DNA of 64,000 bases from Helichrysum umbraculigerum (lineage: Eukaryota; Streptophyta; Magnoliopsida; Asterales; Asteraceae). The first letter of the stretch is position 1, and every line of letters starts with the position of its first letter. The translations under genes were made by a program, and so were the position numbers. A model generated the notes under the pieces. It did not search any database. It saw only the letters and a list, made by a program, of their open reading frames with translations, and was not told where the DNA came from. The DNA is taken from the NCBI GenBank assembly GCA_949592205.1, contig CATIUR010000003.1:16693001-16757000 (forward strand). Reading direction: 5' to 3'. Positions 1 through 11,504 of this stretch are shown piece by piece.

Positions 1-101
1 TGCATTTAAAAAGTTAAAAGTAAAATTTATGTTATTAGTTATTTTCATTTTCAATAATAATGGAACCTTTTAAGTTAATAACTCTAATTCAATAGGCTAT
101 T

Positions 102-160
102 TACAAATAAATATATAACTGTATCTTACAAACGACCGTGCATCGCACGGGCTAAAATAT
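102..160 (+). repeat. Helitron-like 3' terminal hairpin, copy 1
   Basis: A short hairpin, CCGTGCATCGCACGG (136-150), follows an AT-rich lead-in and is followed by GCTAAAAT. The lead-in and hairpin match a second copy at 1896-1961. A GC-rich hairpin shortly before CTRR-T is the known 3' end of plant Helitrons. No 5' TC end or Rep/helicase sequence was found, so this is only a terminus-like repeat. Confidence 0.4.
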
Positions 161-296
161 AAAGCAGAGTTTTTTAATTGCTTATTAGAGCGTGTCATTT
201 TGGTTAACGATGACGTGTAATTAATTTACAAATTCTTGAATTAATCTCAATCTTTAAGCATGGTACATGGCTTTCCATCTATCAATTAATCTAATG

Positions 297-345
<49 letters not shown>

Positions 346-369
346 AATAATAATAATATAATAATAATA
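297..369. repeat. (GAT)n then (AAT)n microsatellite
   Basis: About 16 GAT repeats run into AAT/ATA repeats that end exactly at the left end of the foldback MITE at 370. It is part of an A/T-rich trinucleotide tract that continues on the other side of the MITE. Confidence 0.9.
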
Positions 370-661
370 GGGATTAGTACCTGGAAATGCAACTAACTTG
401 TACCAAATCTCTATTATGTGTACCCAACTTACGTATGCTAATTTTAATGCAACCAACTTTCGAAAATGGTGTTTTTGATGTAACTTGATGACGTGTCACT
501 CTCTCCATACGCCACGTGGCACGCCATACGCGCGACATGTCATCAAGTTACATCAAAAACATCATTTTGGAAAGTTGGTTGCATTAAAATTAGCATACGT
601 AAGTTGGGTACACACAATAGAGATTTGGTCAAAGTTTGTTACATTTCCAGACCCTAATCCC
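370..661. mobile_element. Foldback MITE inserted in a TAA microsatellite
   Basis: The element is almost one large inverted repeat: arms of roughly 125 bp (370-497 and 537-661) pair across a short centre that contains CCACGTGG. The ends are GGGATTAG and CTAATCCC. Both flanks are ATAATAATA, so the target duplication lies inside the microsatellite and its exact length cannot be fixed. It has no coding capacity; the Ile-rich reading frame at 485-775 is only this MITE plus the TAA repeat. The superfamily is uncertain. Confidence 0.85.

Positions 662-719
<58 letters not shown>
662..719. repeat. (ATA)n microsatellite
   Basis: About 19 ATA/TAA repeats directly abut the right end of the MITE at 661. 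Confidence 0.95.
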
Positions 720-721
<2 letters not shown>

Positions 722-1895
722 TCAAAAGTGTTGACTCGCAATATTATAAATCATCGTCAGTTAAACCATATATGATTCATAATTACCATTAATAAAGTCA
801 ATATGTCGCTCTTTCAACAGTTGAAAGGAAAAACATATTATTTAAAAATCTTGATTCGCAATTTATGTTTCTATTTTATTTCATTGATAACTAGTATTTA
901 GCCCGGACGTTGTCCAGTTAAATGGATGCCATATAAAAACCTCAGTAAATCGTAAAGTTAATGTACATATACAACTTTATTTGCATGGAAGATGTTAACA
1001 TATAACAAATGTTTGGGCATAATATCGCGAACAATGCGTCTATGTGTAACAACACAATGATGCTCATTTAAGTATTTAAATCTTTAACAATGTTGGTAAA
1101 TACCACCACGATCACACGGAAAGTTGAGTTTGAACTACAAACACCAACAAACTTTGAATTTATAATAAACTTTCAAAATAGATTAGAACATAACCATTGA
1201 CATAATTACATATATAAAAAAATGATACGTGTAAACAGACCCTTAATTGTTGTTATTAATAATGGAGATTTGAAAGTATGCAGGTCGAATACAACCTAAA
1301 AAGCATACATGGGCATTAATATCAAAATGTATATTATATTCAAATAATATTATTAACGTACTATTGTGTTTTTCGCTTATAACTTTTATTATATAACTTT
1401 TTGTATTAATCCAAATATATCACTACGGCCAGTTTATTTTTATCTACATTTTGATACAAAAAAAGTTGATTTTGAGACAAAAAAAAATACGTTCGTTAAA
1501 TATATATCATATGACGATAAAATTTATATCGAAATATAGATAATTTAGACTGATTATAAATATATATTCCAAATTATTCCAAGCATTATATATAAAAAGT
1601 TATCAAAGAAAAGGAAAATATTACCTAAATTAAATAAGTAACCTATAATATATTATTAAAACTACTCCTTGTGTGCAGAGGTTGGAGAGGGTCATCCGGA
1701 AAAAAAAACCGACAAAAAAAAAAAAAAAAAACCGTCGATAACCAACAAATACAAGTTGCAATGGTCAGGATTAAAAGTTTGGTAGATCTGACGGATGTAA
1801 ACGAAAGTCAACATGTAACCGCCAATTCAACTCACCGGCAGCCATATATATGGACAATTGCACAATTAAGTTAACAATATTAATATATTTGGATA
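720..1895. other. AT-rich intergenic DNA
   Basis: No gene or clear element is seen. The stretch is AT-rich with poly(A) runs (1700-1731). The reading frame at 1671-1874 is short and low-complexity and is not supported as a gene. Confidence 0.6.
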
Positions 1896-1961
1896 CTTAC
1901 AAATTAAATATATAACTACACTTTTCAAACGGCCGTACATCGCACGGGTTGAAGGCCTAGT
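1896..1961 (+). repeat. Helitron-like 3' terminal hairpin, copy 2
   Basis: This is homologous to 102-160. The hairpin CCGTACATCGCACGG (1933-1947) is followed 9 bp later by CTAG then T (1957-1961), the arrangement expected at a Helitron 3' end inserted between A and T. One hairpin base (C to A against copy 1) is mismatched. The 5' end was not identified. Confidence 0.45.
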
Positions 1962-2199
1962 TATTCATATATAATAAAGATGAAATAAAAGAAAAAGAAA
2001 GAGAGACCCTCAAAATGATGCCTATCTCCACATTGTAGGTGAAGTGGTGTACATCCGTGTGGTCCTCCATCCACGCCTGTTACGTAAATCGACTCCTTAA
2101 GTTCTAAGAAAAGAACGATAAATAAGACGAAAGTACTAGCAAAAGAAATTTTGATGAGTTGATTAATTCATTAAACTTTACACACATTAGGAAGTGAAG

Positions 2200-2205
2200 T
2201 TTATT
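2200..2205 (-). terminator. Candidate poly(A) signal of the HSD-like gene
   Basis: AATAAA on the minus strand, about 115 nt past the stop codon at 2321. The position suits a near-upstream polyadenylation element, though the hexamer is common in AT-rich DNA. Confidence 0.4.
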
Positions 2206-2320
2206 ATAAGAATGTATGTTGATGTGACGTTTCCTCAAATTTCTTAGATCTGAACGCATTTTAGATGCTTTAAGTTCGAACAAACACTAAAAACGTTTAT
2301 GTATCCTCGTCCACGTGTGA

Positions 2321-4163
2321 TCATACGATACAACGACGGAAGAAATTTGTTATCTCCGGAAACAACATTGCCCATAGAAAAACGGTATACATCCACTTAG
2401 GCTTGATCAAGTATTCATCTCCACGCCTTGCACTCTTCACAATCGCCTTAGCGCACTCTTCTACTGATACCAACGGTACCCACTCTAAATTTCCCTATCA
2501 ACAAATAATATGTTTAGCTTGTATCAAGTTTAATGATGGCATGTTTAAACAAGAAATTGAATCACAAAGTAGATTAATTCATACTACATCGATCTAATTC
2601 GACACATTTACAAACTTATCTTTATTTACCTGTTTTAAGGAATCTTTATTAGCTAACTTCGTTTTAACTATCCCAAGAGTCGCCATTGTGATAATAATAT
2701 CGGATCCACACTCAATTCGTAGTGTTTCAAAGAAGCTTTGCTGTGCCGCCTTACTCGCCTATATAGCCGTTAATATTACTAGTATGTACCAAAGAGGAAA
2801 TTATGTAAAAAATGTTGGCTTATTGATCGACTTACATTATAAACACTTAATCGGGGTGTATTGAACCATCCAGCACAAGAACCGGTGACGACGATTTTGC
2901 CTTTGTTCTTTCTAAGATGTGGTAGCGCAAAATGTGTTGCATTAACTGATCCCCAAAAGTTTATGTCCTGAAAATTAACATATGTAAAATTTCATCATTT
3001 TTTTCCTTCATGTTGTTATGCTTTATTATGATTATATTTTAGGAACATAATTCGGAAAGTAATGATAGAGATGAGTATACCATGACTGAAATGTTATCTG
3101 TAATGCTTTGTTGGTCTTCAAAGAGTCCGATTGTTATGACTCCAGCATTGTTTATAAGGCAATCCACTGTTGGATCAAGAGCATGTTATAAACTTATAAT
3201 CTTAATATATAATTAACAGTTTAAACAAAGGCCGAGTATCTTTTAGTTTTCGAAGGCTCCGGGATAAAAAATGTAAGCATTTTGATTTTTAAGAGTACTA
3301 TTGATAACCACGAATATTATATACAATGTGGTTCAAGCGAGACTTAAATCTACAACCTCTTAGTTGTTGGGTTACTCTCATACCACTATGCCGAGTTACT
3401 CGTATAAAAATGTATTTTGGATGATTTTTGATTTACTTCAAATTTAGCTTATTTTTAAATTCCCTCTGTTTGTGGGAATCATCAGAGATCAAATATAACA
3501 TCATGATTGAGTCTGAAACCATGCTATTATAGGAAAATGCAAATGGCATGGGATGGAAGAACTCACGTTTACCAAAATGGTTGATTGTTTCATCAACAAA
3601 TCTCTTGCAATCCACAAGCTTCGAAACATCAGCCTTGATCACAATAACATCCAGCGATCCCAGTTTCTTTGCTTTCCGTGCCACATTCATGAGTAGTTCC
3701 TCTCTTCTCGCAACCAATGCTAGATTCGCTCCATGTTTCGCATACTCATATGCCAAGTGCTTCAATAACATTACCAAATCACAAACATACATTTACAAAT
3801 GGTATTCGAATTAAAGTGTCAAATTTGTACTCCCACTATGCTACATTCCTCGGTACGTCCACTAAATCAGTTATATCATACATACTCATTTTAAGAAGTG
3901 GACGATTACTTTAGTACTACAAGTTATGACAGTAAGGTTGACAATCATTTAATCTCGAAAACAAGCAGTATGTAAATTACCTCACCGATACCAGAAGAAG
4001 CTCCTGTGATAAGTACTACTTTTCCTGCGAGTTTTTCACAAAATATAGATCTTACAAAAAACCTCAAGAGGCAGTACGACAAACGTAACGGCAAAAGGAA
4101 GATGAATAAGATGATTGACAAGATCGGGGAAAAAATGTTTAGAATGTTGTGAATCAAAGCCAT
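2321..4163 (-). CDS. Short-chain dehydrogenase, 11-beta-HSD/steroleosin-like, six exons
   Basis: Six exons join without a frame break: 4163-3981, 3759-3567, 3166-3081, 2967-2836, 2758-2630 and 2482-2321. All introns are GT-AG, and the product is 294 residues. Seen: an N-terminal hydrophobic anchor (residues 7-28), the cofactor motif TGASSGIG (53-60), an ARR pair after the second strand that suggests NADP(H), NNAG (131-134), the active-site Ser184 and YNASK with Tyr197/Lys201, 13 residues after the Ser as usual in this family. It closely resembles Arabidopsis HSD2/HSD3-type proteins of about 309-320 residues. Family members are membrane- or oil-body-linked sterol or steroid dehydrogenases; the substrate cannot be told from sequence. 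The C-terminus is a little short, ending soon after the FFRR segment. The ATG at 4163 is chosen because it precedes the anchor; the longer frame starts with GTG. This is the only intact host gene in the window. Confidence 0.88.
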
Positions 4164-4245
4164 CACTTCTTACGGCTACTAGTTAACTACACTAGTGTTT
4201 GTTGTTGTACTTAAATTGAGACCGAATCTAATCTAATCTAATCTA

Positions 4246-4255
4246 ATATATATAT
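4246..4255 (-). promoter_or_regulatory. TATA box candidate for the HSD-like gene
   Basis: ATATATATAT lies about 83 bp upstream of the ATG on the minus strand, which would give a 5' leader of roughly 50 nt. A CTAAT tandem repeat (about 4226-4246) lies between it and the start. Confidence 0.4.
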
Positions 4256-5392
4256 GATCGATCAGCGACACGATTTTTTTGAGGGTTGCGAGTCTTGGAC
4301 TCTTTGGTTTATAAACCGATTATTGTGCCTGTTTATTTATTAATGCCATTTAGGAACATATAAACGTGAGTCTCATTAATATTGTTCACTGATTTTAAAT
4401 AGGACATTATTGCTAATCATGTCTTAATTACAATCACAAAGTTAGTTAACATCAAGTCATCAATACAAAGTGATTACGATTATATGTTGTTACTACGATT
4501 AGTTATAATACGTGCTTACATCTTATGTTCATTGAAGTTGAAATGATTAGTTATAACTCTAGAATGTTTAGAAATATGCTATTGCGGTGAGCACGAAAAC
4601 CGAATTATCGTATCGAAATAATCTAACCAAAAACCGAATCGAGGCGAAATCGACAGTATGATTTCTGATAATGCGATAACTGAAAAGTTTTCAGTTTGAT
4701 TCGGATTTTACCTAAAAAACGAACCGTGAATAAACCGAACCGATATTTAGTTACTAATTAATTAATGTAAAATTTATTTATATTTACTATTCAAATTCAT
4801 ATATTATATTACGGAGTGCGTGTTATTATATTATCAAACCCCCAAACTTTAAAAATACATACATATGATACTATTTCTACCATAATATTGTGTTTATTAT
4901 AGAGTTTAAGTGCAAAAAATGCAATTAACTAAGTTCTGAAATTCATAGTGTTTACCCAACTATTTGTGTATACATTGTGTGTAAAATTTTTGTTACTTTA
5001 TTGTCGGTGTATTTATTTTGGTGACGAGTCAACTTGTAAGTATACCACGTTGCACCTTATATAGACGACACGTGGAATAAATACCATAAATAAAATACAA
5101 TAGCAACAAATAACAAGTTTATCATTCTACCTTATAAAGTGTTTAGCTCTTTTCTTTAAACTTACACTTTTAAAGATTGCAAAATACGAAACAACCTCTA
5201 TTTGCAAAGATAAAGACAAAATTACCCATTACTAAATTAACAACATTTTAAACTTGGAAACAACCTTAAATAATTAGTACAAGATTTATACAAACAACCT
5301 GATGTTATTCATAAATAACATATATAAATTTGAAATTTGAAAATTACCTACAATCAAATAAAAATTTTAATTAGATATTATATATTTATTAA
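4256..5392. other. AT-rich intergenic DNA
   Basis: No gene seen. 4590-4745 is rich in CCGAA/ACCGAAC motifs that look like decayed repeat DNA. 4990-5100 has weak self-complementarity around GACGAGTC and GACACGTG, possibly an old foldback element, but it is too diverged to call. Confidence 0.5.
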
Positions 5393-5689
5393 GAGTAAAT
5401 TCCATAAATGGTCCATGTGGTTTACACTGATTTACGAAAACAGCCCCTGTGCTCTTTTTTCAACGAAATCAGTCCAATAACTTTGGATTTTCTCGCAAAT
5501 GATCCCTTAACTTGAATTTTTGCTCACAAATGGTCCCTCCGTCTAACTTTGGTTTGCTCACAAATGGTCCCTTAAGGGACCATTTGCGAGCAAATCCAAA
5601 GTTATTGGACTAAAAACGTTGAAGAAAAAGTACAGGGACTTTTTTCGTAAATCAGTGTAAACCACAGGGACCATTTATGGAATTTACTC
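5393..5689. mobile_element. Foldback MITE, 297 bp
   Basis: GAGTAAATTCCATAAATGG at the left end matches its reverse complement at the right end, and the inverted arms extend over most of the element. The arms also carry repeated internal words such as AAATGGTCCCT. The flanks are AT-rich and no clean target duplication was resolved. There is no coding capacity. Confidence 0.85.
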
Positions 5690-7047
5690 ATTTATAAATT
5701 TAACAATAATTATTATTATAATAAAAAATTCTACCAAAATATTATACTAGAGAATACTTGTAAGTCATACTATTGGCTTGGTATCGATTACACGTGATAA
5801 AAAATACATACTCCGAATAAGAGGATACATAAGCATTTTCATGTAACACTTTTATATATTATTTTATTTTTAATCTTCAACCATTATAATGTATTCGTAA
5901 ACTCAACTTAACGCCTTAAAATATTAACAATGGGCCGATTAATCACAATATTTTTTGTTCGTTTTCAAAAAATCTAATCCACTACATTGAGCGAGTCTTT
6001 GCTAGTTATATACAATGTATGCTCGAAAAGTTGAATACAGAGTACAAATATCATATACTCCATTAATTAATTGATAACACATTTTAACCCTTTAAGATAG
6101 TATAACAACTTATACATACACATATACAACTTTCGGTGATATCCTCAACCCATCGACATCAAGCTTGCTTTATGTCGGGTTTTAATTTGAACATGCGTTG
6201 TTCATGTCCTCAATTTCTTATCGAAACCATACTTGTCTTAAAACTTTTATTTAATTAAAGATTCAAAATCTGTTTAATCGACCAATTAAGTTCTATGGCA
6301 CACCATACTTTTTGGTGTCTCTCAACATCCATAATTTTGCACTTTGCTTCAACTATCTTATTTTTTCCCCTTTTGCACTATTTAATCGACCAACTAATAA
6401 ATTCGATGGCACCTTCATTTTTGAGTCTTTTAGATCACGATGAGTGATTCGATGTTCAGTTTAACATTGAAGTTTAATATCAGATACGATTTTGAGGTAA
6501 GTGGTTCAGTGTTCAATTTGAACCCACAAAAACATATTTGGACCAATAATATTTAAGGAAAACAAAAAAAAAAACAAAAAAAATGGTTAACACAACGTTC
6601 ACACTAGAACATTGACCGGGTGTCGTGAACTAACATCCCGACGTTCAATATTTTGAACGCTGAAAAATTCTTGTTCCACTCCCTTTGCTATTATAGGCTT
6701 GAGTTTTTAAATTTCAAAAGCTCAAGTTCTTGCAATAAAAAAAATCTATGAGATTTTGAAAAAATAAACTCCTAGAAGCTCTTAAAATATATATAAGCTA
6801 CTTCAAGTAGTTTATAAAAGTCTCTAAGGCATCTCCAACTTCCGACCTCACTTGTAGCTACACTTTCAGCTACTTGTTATGAAACATACTTGTATATTAT
6901 AAGGCAATTGATATTTCCACCTTACAAATTGACAAATTTGCACAGTTTGTACAATTGAATTTGTTTATGCATATTTGTGGTGAATTTATCAAATTGAGTG
7001 GTGAATTTATCACCACCAAAGTTTTTATAAACCTAATAATGCATTTC
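5690..7047. other. Intergenic DNA
   Basis: No gene, tRNA or clear mobile element recognised. The sequence is AT-rich with short A runs (6558-6582). It ends at the target site ATTTC (7043-7047) of solo LTR A. Confidence 0.6.
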
Positions 7048-8224
7048 TGTAACATCCTCAAAATGGACCTAGTTGTTTTATATCATTTCCTAGAATTTTA
7101 AATTATTATTTAATGTGATTGGAAATAATATCGTTTGAACTAGTTGAAATTAATTGGAATAGGAGTCAAATATTCCAATGTGGTAAGTAAATTATTAATT
7201 GTTTTAAATTAATAAAGTTGTCGGTACAATAAAATATTTGGACTCGCAAATGGTTTTCGGGTTCCAGACAATAGATTGAGATGGGGTATTAAATTATACC
7301 TGTATAATTGAAGGCGGTTTGGTAAACCGACTTATATATCAACTTTCCTTAAAAGGAAAGTTTATTTCCTTTGAAATCTCAAAAACCAAAAACCCTAAGA
7401 AATTCAAACCCCAAACCTAGAAATCAAAACCAAGGGTGAATCAAACTATGCTGTGATCTTGAATTCGATTTCATCATCATCATGTGTAACACCCGGTCAA
7501 AAAGTCAAAATCCTCATCCAATTTGAAACTTTTTATAATCGTATTTTTATATATACAATTATAACTCAGCGAACGAAAACTTTACAATTTGTATAACGAA
7601 TAATAATAATGAGTATTTAATAATCGCAAATAAATCCATTTGAAGTCACGTTATATTTTTAATCGAGTAAAACAAATTTTGATTTAATTAATTATTAACC
7701 GGAAGAACGGAAATAGAAATTTAAAAATATTAAATTTATATATATCATTCGGGTACAAAATACGGATATTTTACACTGCGAAATAGGAACGAAGTGGGGG
7801 AAAACTCCTCCCCACCTCTTTGGATCAGCCACCCCAACCCCCCAAACCCCCTCATTCTTTCATTTTCATTTTATAAACACACACACACCAACTTAAACTC
7901 TCTCCACCCATTTATCACAAATTTCCGGATCTACAAATCGACACACGAAATTTACATTTTCGGAATCATCAACAAGAGAGGAACAACATTTACAAAGGCA
8001 ACATCATCATCTTCTTCCTCGTTTGACCTCGATTCGCATTTGTAAGAAATTCTCAAATTCTTAGATTTAATCATTTTGGAGTAATGTTTTAGTGTAAAAA
8101 TGTTTACATAAGTTGCTTATAACCTAAACAACCAAGAAACCACGATTTTTCAGCTTGAAAATGAGTTTGATTTGCGATTTTGGCCGGAAAAACGCGAAAC
8201 CCGAAAGTTTCTGGGCTGCTGTTC

Positions 8225-8475
8225 TTGAGTGCGACACAAGCCTTGTGTCGCATACTGTGTCGCATGGATTACTCATGCGACACAACCCTTATGTCGTATT
8301 CTTGTGTCGTACCTTGTGTCGCAGACTCCATGCGACACAACCCTTATGTCGCTATTGATTTAGCATCACACGCATTATGCGACACAACCACTGTGTCGCA
8401 GAGCTTCTGTGTCGCACTATGCGACACAACCATTGTGTCGCATGAACCATTTTTGTGTCGCATGTTATGTCACAG
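8225..8475. repeat. TGCGACACAA / TTGTGTCGCA motif array in LTR B
   Basis: At least ten copies of GTGTCGCA or its reverse complement TGCGACAC lie within 250 bp, often paired as the palindrome TGCGACACAA-N-TTGTGTCGCA. Spacing is irregular. It is confined to one part of the LTR. Confidence 0.85.
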
Positions 8476-8620
8476 AAAACAGAAAGTTTAAAAACTCACA
8501 TTTCCACTAAGTGTCGAGACCCTAAATTTTATCACTTGATTTCACCCAATTTCAAGTCCAGATGCGTTTTTCCTTAAAGCAATATAGTAGAAATAAAAAT
8601 TTTCCAAGCTGACCTGGCAG

Positions 8621-8710
8621 CTCGACCCCAGCCAGGGGCTCTGCCCCTTGGACCCCGCCAGGGGCTGCCGCCCCTTGGACCCCGCTAACCAGGGGCGCTG
8701 CCCCCGAACC
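8621..8710. repeat. GC-rich CCAGGGGCTGCC tandem motif
   Basis: CCAGGGGC(T/G)(G/C)TGCC-type units separated by CCTTGGACCCCG recur about three times inside LTR B. It is a short degenerate tandem repeat of no known role. Confidence 0.6.
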
Positions 8711-10830
8711 CCCGTACACCATTCCCCGACTTCAACAACAAATGCATACATGAACAACTCGCTTAGACAAACTGATTTGTCTCATACTTATATAACCTCA
8801 CGTGTTTAGGACACTAGAAGGTTGCCATTCGGACGTCGCGCGTATCATCGTATCGCTAACAACTCACAGGTGAGTTTCATAGCCCCACTCTTTCAACTGT
8901 TTTACTGTTTTTGGGGTGAAACACATGCTCAATCATTGTTTTCGAATTACATTAAGAATCTTTTATAATTCACAACTATTTATATTACTGCATGTAATAC
9001 GAAATGTGTAAAACTTAGGAATTACACCCTTAACATTGTTTTAGAACAATGTCAGTACTCAACCTAGATAGGTTGCAATCGTACCCTGTTAGATTATTGG
9101 AAAACGAATACCAACACATAACTGATGTAGTTATCATAATCTTTTCGCTATATTGTCACGGGACAATATTATTGAATACCTTAGAACTAGTTAGTTCTAC
9201 TTACACTAGACAACATCTATACTGTTATTAGTTTTAGTTATTCTTTAGGAACTAAAACTGTCGATACTCTTCGTTACCACTAGAACGGGAACTGGACTTA
9301 AGTGAACATTTCCTCTGAGACTCCGATATATATACTTGCTAGGCTTTAGGCTAGGAGTATACAATATTATCACACATCGGTACAGATTCCTCATATCAAT
9401 ATAACTCAACCGGTGACGACTCTGGCTCAGGATGTAATCCAACCAGGGATGGTCCCCCGGCTCAGGATGTAATCCAACCGTGTGGGGGTGTCACCTGATG
9501 AATATCTACATACAATTATACGATCTACTCAGTCGGGCAGTCGTAGTACTGCTGACTTAAATATTATTTGCAAGAACAACGCCAGAATGGCACTCTCACA
9601 TTTTCACTCATGACTAGCTATCATGACGATGCCACGGTAAAGTGGGCACAAAACGATGCCACGGTAAAGTGGGCACAAGTACGATATCGCGGTAAAGCGA
9701 TACACTCGATGTGGCACGGGCTTATGCGTCGTGATCCGCACTTACATACAATCAATGGATCAGCGAGTTATACTCGGGATTCACAAGAAAAACGGGTCGG
9801 TGGAGTATCCACGCGAGGCCGTTAGCTCGATACAACACGTCCGGGTTAGCGTATACTAACTGGGTAAACGGACACTCAAAACAATTTTAATCATAGATCT
9901 GCGGGTCTACAATCAGATGGTTGCTGTATGCACCATATTTCACATAATCTATATAGTTCTGCGGAACTACAGTTAATTGTTATCATATGACGCGGTCATA
10001 CTACTACTCAATGGTTATAGGCATGTATTGCCTCATGTTTTTAGACACAACAACTACCTGTTAGGTATCAAGGCATGAATTGCCATACATGTATATATGT
10101 ACTTAGGTACATGACCCGAACCCTTAGGTATGAGATACCTCGATTTGACGTGTACACATTTGGTGTTGCAAAACTTCAATATAAAACGCATCAAAATGAC
10201 AGAATTTGAAACTACTTTTCAAAACATACGAGGTTTTATTACATCATGATTTTAACTTACAATCCTATGAACTCACCAGCTTTATAGCTGACCTGTTTTA
10301 GCATGTGTTCTCAGGTGCCCAGCAGGATTAGGATTACTTCAAGATTATGCTAGCTCGAGTCGCATGATTTCAAACGTTTGGGACAACTCTGCATTTACTT
10401 TTGTATTATCAAATTATGTATTTGGAATTCACTGTCAAACTCATAACGTTGTAAACGTTCTATTTTGAGAAATGTATAATTATTTTCAAACGTCTCATCT
10501 AGAGTCGTTCATTATGTATCTTATGCTGTGATATTTGATTTAGTAACACCCGACCCGACAGCTTCCGCAAACCGAAATGTGAGGGTGTTACATCATGATT
10601 CTTCCATCTTCATTAACGTGTAAGTTTGTTTTTATAAATTGATTTTATTAAAGTTAGCTCAATTAGTGATTTGGATGAATTGATGTTAGAAACCATGTTT
10701 GAATTGTTACATGATGATAATAGGAAGTTAATAGAGGTATTAAACTGTTAGAAATGAAGTTTTTGTAGTTTTGATTATATTTTTCGAGTTAGAAGCTGGA
10801 ACAGAACGCAGGTCTGCTGGGACGAGGGTG

Positions 10831-10865
10831 GAAGCCGGCGGCTTCCTGGTTTAGCCGGCGGCTTG
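10831..10865. repeat. AAGCCGGCGGCTT palindrome array of LTR A, left part
   Basis: Two copies of the palindromic word AGCCGGCGGCTT. The array continues at 22764-22848 on the far side of Copia-1, which inserted inside it. Confidence 0.9.
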
Positions 10866-10872
10866 TTCATAA

Positions 10873-11427
10873 TGTTGAGACCTGAGATACTGTTAGATTT
10901 GCTCAGAATACAAGTATCATGCCGCTGTTGGTATAAGACTTCAACCACTGTTAGAAGTCAACCACTGTTAGAAGAAGACAACCGCTGTTAGTACATTTGT
11001 CTAACAGGGCCACTGTTAGTATATAGTTTGTATTTTGTAAGTACTCAACCACTGTTGATAATATACGAGTACTACCTCTGTTAGTTATATACTCAACCAC
11101 TGTTGGTTAGTCGGTTAGAGATAATTATGGAATAGATAGGATTTCCATAATAGTTTGATTTTGTAAAGGACTCTATGTGTTATAAATAGAGATTCTGTAA
11201 AACCCTAGAGGTAGTGAGTGAAGACGAATTCATTCTAGTTATTAGCTTCAAGGTTGTAAACCCTAACACAAGTTGTGTGTTCGTATTATTGTTAATAATA
11301 TTGAAGCTTTTGGTTAGATATTCTGTTATATACAAGTTTGTTCTTCAAGTTATTAATAAACTATTCCGCAAGCTTATTAATAATCAATCAAAGTAATACA
11401 TATTAAGATCTCTAGCTGGGATCATCA
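10873..11427 (+). repeat. Copia-1 5' LTR
   Basis: 555 bp, TG...CA. The first 240 bp contain nine copies of C(C/A)NCTGTT(A/G)(G/A), at 10889, 10922, 10945, 10962, 10982, 11010, 11049, 11075 and 11097. The 60-codon frame at 11214-11396 is LTR sequence, not a gene. Confidence 0.95.
11181..11188 (+). promoter_or_regulatory. Copia-1 LTR TATA box
   Basis: TATAAATA, followed by GAGATTCTG, about 85 bp downstream of the last CTGTT motif. Copia-2 has the same TTATAAATAGAGAT context in its LTR, which supports it as the core promoter of both. Confidence 0.7.
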
Positions 11428-11429
11428 AG

Positions 11430-11441
11430 TGGTATCAGAGC
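11430..11441 (+). other. Primer binding site (initiator Met-tRNA)
   Basis: TGGTATCAGAGC, two bases after the LTR end, complementary to the 3' end of plant initiator tRNA-Met, as usual for plant copia elements. Confidence 0.9.
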
Positions 11442-11504
11442 TTGATATTACTTTGATCTTGAAGAAGGTAATCGAATTTCGCAGCTTTTTCAACAAATAA
11501 CAAG

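Larger units (their letters stand above)
7485..10592 (+). mobile_element. Solo LTR 'B' (Ty3/gypsy, Tekay-like), 3.1 kb
   Basis: It starts TGTAACACCC and ends GGGTGTTACA. TCATG precedes (7480-7484) and follows (10593-10597), a perfect 5-bp TSD, and there is no internal domain. The length and termini match long LTRs of Tekay-type chromoviruses. The 3' part (about 10265-10340) is homologous to LTR F on the other strand (27040-27150), and 8865-8940 matches F at 62980-63060. Reading frames at 8155-8491, 8542-8757, 9049-9442 and 9568-9825 are LTR sequence, not genes. Confidence 0.88.

Noticed and set aside
485..775. 96-residue frame with a poly-Ile run
   Set aside because: It is the right arm of the foldback MITE read into the TAA microsatellite.
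8155..8491. Overlapping frames rich in CDT/SH repeats
   Set aside because: They lie inside solo LTR B and arise from the GTGTCGCA array.
11214..11396. 60-residue frame, repeated at 22539-22721
   Set aside because: It is LTR sequence of Copia-1, present in both LTRs, with no separate gene signal.
11430..11441. Part of a tRNA gene
   Set aside because: Only the primer-site complement of tRNA-Met is present; no cloverleaf sequence surrounds it.
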